From Mycobacterium gordonae (GTDB taxonomy: Bacteria; Actinomycetota; Actinomycetes; Mycobacteriales; Mycobacteriaceae): a DNA stretch of 64,000 nucleotides. The position numbers and the translations under genes are program-made. The stretch spans positions 19,222-83,221 of the forward strand of contig NZ_LKTM01000113.1 in assembly GCF_001417955.2 (NCBI RefSeq), given 5' to 3'. Below the pieces are notes generated by a model, which did not search any database, was not told where the DNA came from, and was given only the letters and a program-made list of their open reading frames with translations. This document shows positions 58,155-64,000 of this stretch, in pieces. Within the stretch, counting starts at the first letter, position 1; the number at the start of each line of letters is the position of its first letter.

Positions 58155-58829
58155 CTAGTCGCGCACCGCGGCCAGCAACCCGTCGCCCAGCGGTATCAAC
58201 GCCGGCGTCAGGCGTTCGTCCTCCGCGATCAACCGGGCGGCTTCGCGCACCGCGGCCACCTCGGCGTCACGCGCTTCGGGATCACCGGCACGGCCGCCCA
58301 GGGCCGCCCGGTGCACGACGATGACCCCGCCGGACCGCAACAGCCGGACACCTTCGACCACGTACTCCGGCTGATCGATCGGATCGGCGTCGATGAACAC
58401 CAGGTCGTAGGAGTCGTCGGCCAACCGGGTGAGCACTTCCTGGGCGCGTCCGCTGATCAGCCGGGTGCGGGACGGCCCTACCTGCGCCTCGGCGAAGGCC
58501 TGCCGGGCCAGCCGCACATATTCCGGTTCGATATCGATGGTGGTCAGGACGCCGTCGTCGCTCATGCCCGACAGCAACCACAGTCCGCTCACGCCCGCCC
58601 CGGTGCCGACCTCGGCCACCGCCTTGCCGCCACTCAGCTTCGCCAGCAGGCTCAGCAGCGCTCCGACCGCGGGGGTCACCGCGCCGGCGCCGCTGTCAAC
58701 GGCGCGTTCCCGGGCGCTGGCCAGGATCGCGTCCTCCGATATCGACCCTTCGGCGTGCGCCACAAGCGAATCCGCCCTGCTGCGGGTCGCGTGGCCGGTC
58801 TCGTCGCTGGTGTTGGACGTGCCCTCCAT
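58155..58829 (-). CDS. O-methyltransferase (Rv1220c-like)
   Basis: The 224-residue class I SAM methyltransferase has the glycine motif [21 protein letters not shown], the SAM acidic residue in [19 protein letters not shown], and the metal-binding [16 protein letters not shown] segment of the catechol O-methyltransferase family. It is divergent from sigE, as Rv1220c is in H37Rv. It converges with the PE gene, 2 bases apart. The substrate is unknown. Confidence 0.9.
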   Translation of the reverse strand: MEGTSNTSDETGHATRSRADSLVAHAEGSISEDAILASARERAVDSGAGAVTPAVGALLSLLAKLSGGKAVAEVGTGAGVSGLWLLSGMSDDGVLTTIDIEPEYVRLARQAFAEAQVGPSRTRLISGRAQEVLTRLADDSYDLVFIDADPIDQPEYVVEGVRLLRSGGVIVVHRAALGGRAGDPEARDAEVAAVREAARLIAEDERLTPALIPLGDGLLAAVRD

Positions 58830-58945
58830 GTCCGCAGAGTATGCCGAACCGCTGGTGCCGTCGCTCAGGCGCGCCCGTGGACACCGGAGGCGACACGCCC
58901 GGGATCTGCCGACGGAGGGAGGTCATAGCAAACTCCATAACCGCT

Positions 58946-58987
58946 GGAAATCGTAGGTAACAGTATGGTTTCTCAGCTAAAGCTCAG
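58946..58987 (+). promoter_or_regulatory. sigE promoter region: ECF-type box and MprA-like repeat
   Basis: GGAAA (58946-58950) and GTT (58968-58970) are spaced like an ECF/SigH-type promoter. TCTCAGCT (58971-58978) and AGCTCAGA (58981-58988) are two octamers separated by two bases, the layout I recall for the MprA box. Known H37Rv sigE transcription uses both SigH and MprA, so this region is a likely stress-responsive promoter. Exact -10/-35 assignments are inference. Confidence 0.4.
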
Positions 58988-59032
58988 ACTGCTCATACCT
59001 CGCCCACACTCGGGTAGGCGACGGTAAGCCGT

Positions 59033-59809
59033 ATGGAACGCGGTGCACTGTGGGGCGAGGCCGGCGGGAATACGGAATGGGAACTTCGTGTTTCGGCGAG
59101 TGGAGAAATGCCGACCCTGGATGGCAGGGAAAAACCGGAGGAACTGAAAATCACCACTTTGAGCCCGACCACCATGTCGCACCCGCAACAGGTTGCCGAT
59201 GACGACTGGGTGGAACCATCTGACACGTTGCTCGGCACCGCGATTTTCGACGCGACCGGCGACAAGGCCACCATGCCCTCCTGGGACGAATTGGTGCGTC
59301 AGCACGCCGACCGGGTGTACCGGCTGGCCTACCGGCTCTCCGGCAACCAGCACGACGCCGAGGACCTGACACAGGAAACCTTCATCAGGGTTTTCCGGTC
59401 CGTCCAGAATTACCAGCCCGGCACTTTCGAAGGCTGGCTGCACCGCATCACCACGAACCTGTTCCTCGACATGGTCCGCCGCCGGGCCCGCATTCGCATG
59501 GAGGCGCTGCCGGAGGACTACGACCGGGTGCCGGCCGACGAGCCGAACCCGGAGCAGATCTACCACGACTCGCGCCTTGGCCCTGACCTGCAGGCTGCCC
59601 TGGACTCGCTGCCGCCGGAATTTCGTGCCGCAGTGGTCCTGTGCGATATCGAAGGTCTGTCGTACGAGGAGATCGGCGCCACCCTGGGCGTAAAGCTCGG
59701 CACCGTTCGCAGCCGGATCCACCGCGGGCGCCAGGCGCTGCGCGACTACCTGGCCGCCCATCCCGAAATGGGGCTCAACGAAGACCGTTCGATGCGGACG
59801 GCCAGCTGA
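59033..59809 (+). CDS. sigE: ECF sigma factor SigE
   Basis: The 258-residue ECF sigma has region 2 ([64 protein letters not shown]) and region 4 ([53 protein letters not shown]). It directs the response to envelope stress and is held by RseA. ATG 59033 gives the full length. In-frame ATGs at 59108 and 59174 (MSHPQQ) are alternative starts, as known for sigE. The C-terminal tail ([13 protein letters not shown]) differs from the H37Rv tail I remember. Confidence 0.97.
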   Translation: MERGALWGEAGGNTEWELRVSASGEMPTLDGREKPEELKITTLSPTTMSHPQQVADDDWVEPSDTLLGTAIFDATGDKATMPSWDELVRQHADRVYRLAYRLSGNQHDAEDLTQETFIRVFRSVQNYQPGTFEGWLHRITTNLFLDMVRRRARIRMEALPEDYDRVPADEPNPEQIYHDSRLGPDLQAALDSLPPEFRAAVVLCDIEGLSYEEIGATLGVKLGTVRSRIHRGRQALRDYLAAHPEMGLNEDRSMRTAS

Positions 59810-59964
59810 GCAACCTGCTCCGGCCGAACCATCGTTTCGGCCACCGCACGGTTGCCAACTGATCCCAAATTCCGGGGATTGAAGGTTCGATCATGGTTAT
59901 CAAGCAGCACACCGCGCTACATTCGAGATACAAATGGCTTAACAGGGCGCGGAGGGAGTTGGTG

Positions 59965-60351
59965 ATGGCCGACCGGGGAGACGTTTTCCGGCGTGCGTTC
60001 TCGTGGCTACCCGCTCAATTCGCCTCCCAGAGCGACGCCCCAGTGGGCGCGCCGCGTCGCTTCCGCTCCACAGAGCACCTCTCCATCGAGGCCATCGCCG
60101 CGTTCGTCGACGGCGAGTTGAGGATGAACGCCCACCTGCGCGCCGCCCACCATCTATCGCTGTGCCCGCAGTGCGCGGGCGAGGTTGACGATCACAGCCG
60201 CGCGCGGGCGGCGCTGCGCGACTCACACCCCATCCGCATCCCCAGTTCGCTACTCGGGTTGCTGTCGGAGATTCCGCACTACCCGCACGACGACGGCCTC
60301 CCGCTTCAGGACGACTTCGCCGAGCGCGACGATCACCGGAAGCGCCGCTAG
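59965..60351 (+). CDS. rseA: anti-sigma factor RseA
   Basis: The 128-residue zinc-associated anti-sigma (ZAS) protein has the H-x3-C-x2-C motif in RAAHHLSLCPQCAGEV and the conserved RFRSTEHLSIEAIAAFVDGELRMNAHLRAAHH. It binds and inhibits SigE. ATG 59965 (MADRGDVFRRAF) after GGAGGGAG is chosen over the ATG at 59893 because it matches the family start (Rv1222). It has no membrane segment. Confidence 0.94.
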   Translation: MADRGDVFRRAFSWLPAQFASQSDAPVGAPRRFRSTEHLSIEAIAAFVDGELRMNAHLRAAHHLSLCPQCAGEVDDHSRARAALRDSHPIRIPSSLLGLLSEIPHYPHDDGLPLQDDFAERDDHRKRR

Positions 60352-60440
60352 CTTGACGTTTGCGTGCCGACGCGGGCCTTGGCGCGGGTTTGTGCCGACC
60401 GGCGGGGATCCGTGGATACTAGGGTGGGACATCAATATGA

Positions 60441-62158
<1,718 letters not shown>

Positions 62159-62160
62159 TG

Positions 62161-62547
62161 ATGTTCGCCAACATCGGCTGGGGGGAGATGCTCGTCCTCG
62201 TCGTGGTCGGGCTGGTGGTGCTCGGCCCGGAGCGGCTGCCGGGTGCGATCCGCTGGACGGCCGGCGCCCTGCGGCAGGCGCGCGACTACCTGAGCGGCGT
62301 CTCCAACCAGCTCCGCGAAGACATCGGGCCCGAATTCGACGACATCCGCGGCCAGCTCAGTGAATTGCAGAAGTTGCGCGGTATGACCCCGCGCGCGGCG
62401 CTGACCAAGCACCTGCTCGACGGCGACGATTCGATCTTCACCGGCAACTTCGACGCGCCTGCGCCGCAACCACCGGCCCAGCCGCCGGCGCCGCCGGCGC
62501 CACCCGTGGCCCCTGAGCGCACTCCGTTCGACACCGACGCCACCTGA
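62161..62547 (+). CDS. tatB: Sec-independent translocase TatB
   Basis: The 128-residue protein has a short N-terminal TM helix ([32 protein letters not shown]) with the conserved FxxIG..E and GPERLP hinge. An amphipathic helix and a Pro-rich acidic tail follow. With TatA and TatC it exports folded proteins. ATG 62161 directly follows the repeat region. It corresponds to Rv1224. Confidence 0.95.
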   Translation: MFANIGWGEMLVLVVVGLVVLGPERLPGAIRWTAGALRQARDYLSGVSNQLREDIGPEFDDIRGQLSELQKLRGMTPRAALTKHLLDGDDSIFTGNFDAPAPQPPAQPPAPPAPPVAPERTPFDTDAT

Positions 62548-62556
62548 GCCCCGGCC

Positions 62557-62610
62557 AGCAGACGCGAAATCGCGCGGGAGTAGATGCTCCGGCGCGATTT
62601 CGCGTCTGCT
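62557..62610. repeat. dispersed palindrome, GAGCAGACGCGAAATCG family, copy 5
   Basis: AGCAGACGCGAAATCGCGC (62557-62575) and its perfect complement at 62592-62610 surround a 16-base loop. It fills the gap between the convergent tatB and mrp genes and fits a bidirectional terminator. Confidence 0.85.
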
Positions 62611-62618
62611 CGCGCTAC

Positions 62619-63770
62619 TTACCGCCGGGTGGGGTCCAGGCCTAGCGACATGCCTGCCAAGCCGCGACGACGCGACGACAGCCCGTCGGCGATGCGGCCC
62701 AATTCCTTGCCAACCGCGGAGTCCGGGGTGCTGAGCACCATCGGCACACCCGTGTCGCCGGCCGCCACCAGCGCGGGGTCCAGCGGAATCTGGCCCAGCA
62801 GCGGTACGTCGGCGCCCACCGCCCGCGACAGCCGCTCGGCGACCTGCTGGCCGCCGCCTTCGCCGAACACCTGCATCGTGGTGCCGTCGGGCAGCGTCAG
62901 GCCCGACATGTTCTCCACCACCCCCGCGATCCGCTGGCGGGTCTGGATGGCGATGCTGCCCGCCCGCTCGGCCACCTCGGCAGCAGCGAGTTGGGGCGTG
63001 GTCACCACCAGGATCTCGGCGTTGGGCAGCAACTGCGCCAGCGAGATGGCGACATCGCCGGTGCCGGGCGGCAGATCGAGCAGCAGCACGTCCAGGTCAC
63101 CCCAGTAGACGTCCGACAGGAACTGCTGCAACGCGCGGTGCAGCATCGGCCCGCGCCAAACCACCGGGGTGTTGTCCTTGGTGAACTGGGCGATCGAGAT
63201 GACCTTCACCTCATGGGCGATGGGCGGCAGGATCATCGATTCCACCTGGGTGGGCCGATCGGTGGTGCCCATCATCCGGGGGATGGAATGCCCGTGAATG
63301 TCGGCGTCCAGCAGGCCGACGGACAGCCCGCGGGCGGCCATCGCCGCGGCCAGGTTGACCGTGACCGTGGACTTGCCGACACCGCCTTTACCGGACGCGA
63401 CCGCATAGACGCGGGTCAGTGAACTGGGCTGGGCGAACGGGATGACGGGTTCGGCGGCATCCCCGCGCAACTGCTTGCGCAGCTCGGTGCGCTGCTCGTC
63501 GTTCATCACGTCCAGGCTCACCCGTACCGTCCCGGTGCCCGGGACGTCGGTGACCGCCTGGGTCACTCGCTCACTGATTTCAGTCTTCTTCGGGCAGGCG
63601 GCGGTGGTCAGATAGATCTCAACGTGCACGCTGCCGTCGGCGCCCAGGTCGATGCTCTTGACCATCCCGAGCTCGGTGATGGGGCGTCGTAGTTCCGGAT
63701 CGATCACCTTGCCCAGCGCGGAGCGGATAGCGGTAGTCAGATCGGTTGCGTCATTCGGGGTTGCGGACAT
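62619..63770 (-). CDS. mrp: Mrp/NBP35-family iron-sulfur cluster carrier ATPase
   Basis: The 383-residue protein has an N-terminal DUF59/MIP18-like domain (AIRSALGKVIDPELRRPITELGMV), Walker A SGKGGVGKSTVTVNLAAAMAARG, D-A-D-I-H-G-H-S-I-P and LLLDLPPGTGDVAISL. Family members carry Fe-S clusters. ATG 63770 is preferred to a start 30 bases upstream. It corresponds to Rv1229c. The H37Rv genes between tatB and mrp (HAD hydrolase, lpqX and others) are absent here. Confidence 0.94.
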   Translation of the reverse strand: MSATPNDATDLTTAIRSALGKVIDPELRRPITELGMVKSIDLGADGSVHVEIYLTTAACPKKTEISERVTQAVTDVPGTGTVRVSLDVMNDEQRTELRKQLRGDAAEPVIPFAQPSSLTRVYAVASGKGGVGKSTVTVNLAAAMAARGLSVGLLDADIHGHSIPRMMGTTDRPTQVESMILPPIAHEVKVISIAQFTKDNTPVVWRGPMLHRALQQFLSDVYWGDLDVLLLDLPPGTGDVAISLAQLLPNAEILVVTTPQLAAAEVAERAGSIAIQTRQRIAGVVENMSGLTLPDGTTMQVFGEGGGQQVAERLSRAVGADVPLLGQIPLDPALVAAGDTGVPMVLSTPDSAVGKELGRIADGLSSRRRGLAGMSLGLDPTRR

Positions 63771-63813
63771 CAACGCCGAGTGTAGGCGGCTTGGGCGCAA
63801 GCCCTCCCGACGG

Positions 63814-64000
63814 TCAGCTGACCGGGGCGAGCACCGGTTCGCCGGGGGCCGGCGGGACCGGCTGCGCCGGTCCGGCGGGCTTGGGCGCTGGGGCGCCGTT
63901 GGGTGCCCGCGTTGCCGGCGCTGCCGGAGCCGGTGGCGCAGCCGGAGCGGGCGGCGCCGGGGGCGCTGCCGGAGGCGGCGCGAACGGGTCGGGGAACGCC
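63814..64000 (-). CDS. C-terminal Pro/Ala-rich tail of an exported protein (5' end outside window)
   Basis: The final 62 codons are visible: AFPDPFAPPPAAPPAPPAPAAPP..., ending GEPVLAPVS, extremely rich in Pro and Ala. In H37Rv the next gene is Rv1230c, a membrane lytic-transglycosylase-like protein. I infer identity from gene order only. Low-complexity tails of this type are common in mycobacterial cell-wall proteins. Confidence 0.6.
   Translation of the reverse strand, partial: AFPDPFAPPPAAPPAPPAPAAPPAPAAPATRAPNGAPAPKPAGPAQPVPPAPGEPVLAPVS

Overview
The window is high-GC actinobacterial DNA from a Mycobacterium. Many gene products match, from memory, the Mycobacterium tuberculosis H37Rv series from about Rv1175c (fadH) to Rv1230c, in nearly the same order and orientation. 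A PPE-MPTR gene and a PE/glycine-rich gene point to a slow-growing species, but not to M. tuberculosis itself, because several blocks are replaced or missing. I see no rRNA, tRNA, CRISPR array, phage or insertion sequence, and no gene-free stretch over 300 bases.

Layout. (1) 1-7.7 kb: partial fadH, a PadR regulator, ferredoxin fdxC, a DapC-like aminotransferase, an APC permease with an unusual OB-fold tail, a LipM-like esterase and a small secreted protein. (2) 7.8-12.8 kb: a leftward sulfur operon of trehalose 2-sulfotransferase stf0, cysD, cysNC, a 37-residue membrane ORF and a YeiH-type transporter. In H37Rv I recall this slot (between Rv1178 and Rv1186c) holding the polyacyltrehalose genes pks3/4-papA3-mmpL10-fadD21. 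(3) 12.8-17.6 kb: a DUF4190 protein, a PucR regulator and the divergent proline catabolic pair rocA-putA. (4) 17.7-28.3 kb: an eight-gene leftward operon built like the igr cholesterol side-chain operon (P450, two acyl-CoA dehydrogenases, two MaoC proteins, DUF35, Ltp2-like aldolase, TetR), divergent from an aldehyde dehydrogenase and a double type III CoA-transferase. (5) 28.4-44.2 kb: conserved core with two hydrolases, fadD36, a MarR regulator facing a small secreted protein, a symporter, dapD, dapE, an AAA ATPase, a LOG protein, fadD6, folP2, gpgS, a DivIVA-like protein, tag and a DUF3117 protein. (6) 44.2-52.6 kb: glgM/glgC for alpha-glucan synthesis, a CocE hydrolase, and a membrane methyltransferase with an ABC efflux pump under a TetR repressor. 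(7) 52.7-58.2 kb: PPE-MPTR, a divergent SDR/TetR pair, and a PE protein fused to a histidine phosphatase whose expected start codon reads ATA. (8) 58.2-64 kb: O-methyltransferase, the envelope-stress set sigE-rseA-htrA-tatB, mrp, and the Pro/Ala-rich tail of a further gene.

The strongest leads are the sulfotransferase operon in the trehalose-lipid slot, the igr-like operon in which the MaoC and DUF35 halves of ChsH2 are separate genes, several paired operator sites at regulator starts, and a dispersed palindrome family (core GAGCAGACGCGAAATCGC) in five intergenic gaps. All comparisons with H37Rv, M. smegmatis and named families come from memory; no database search was run.
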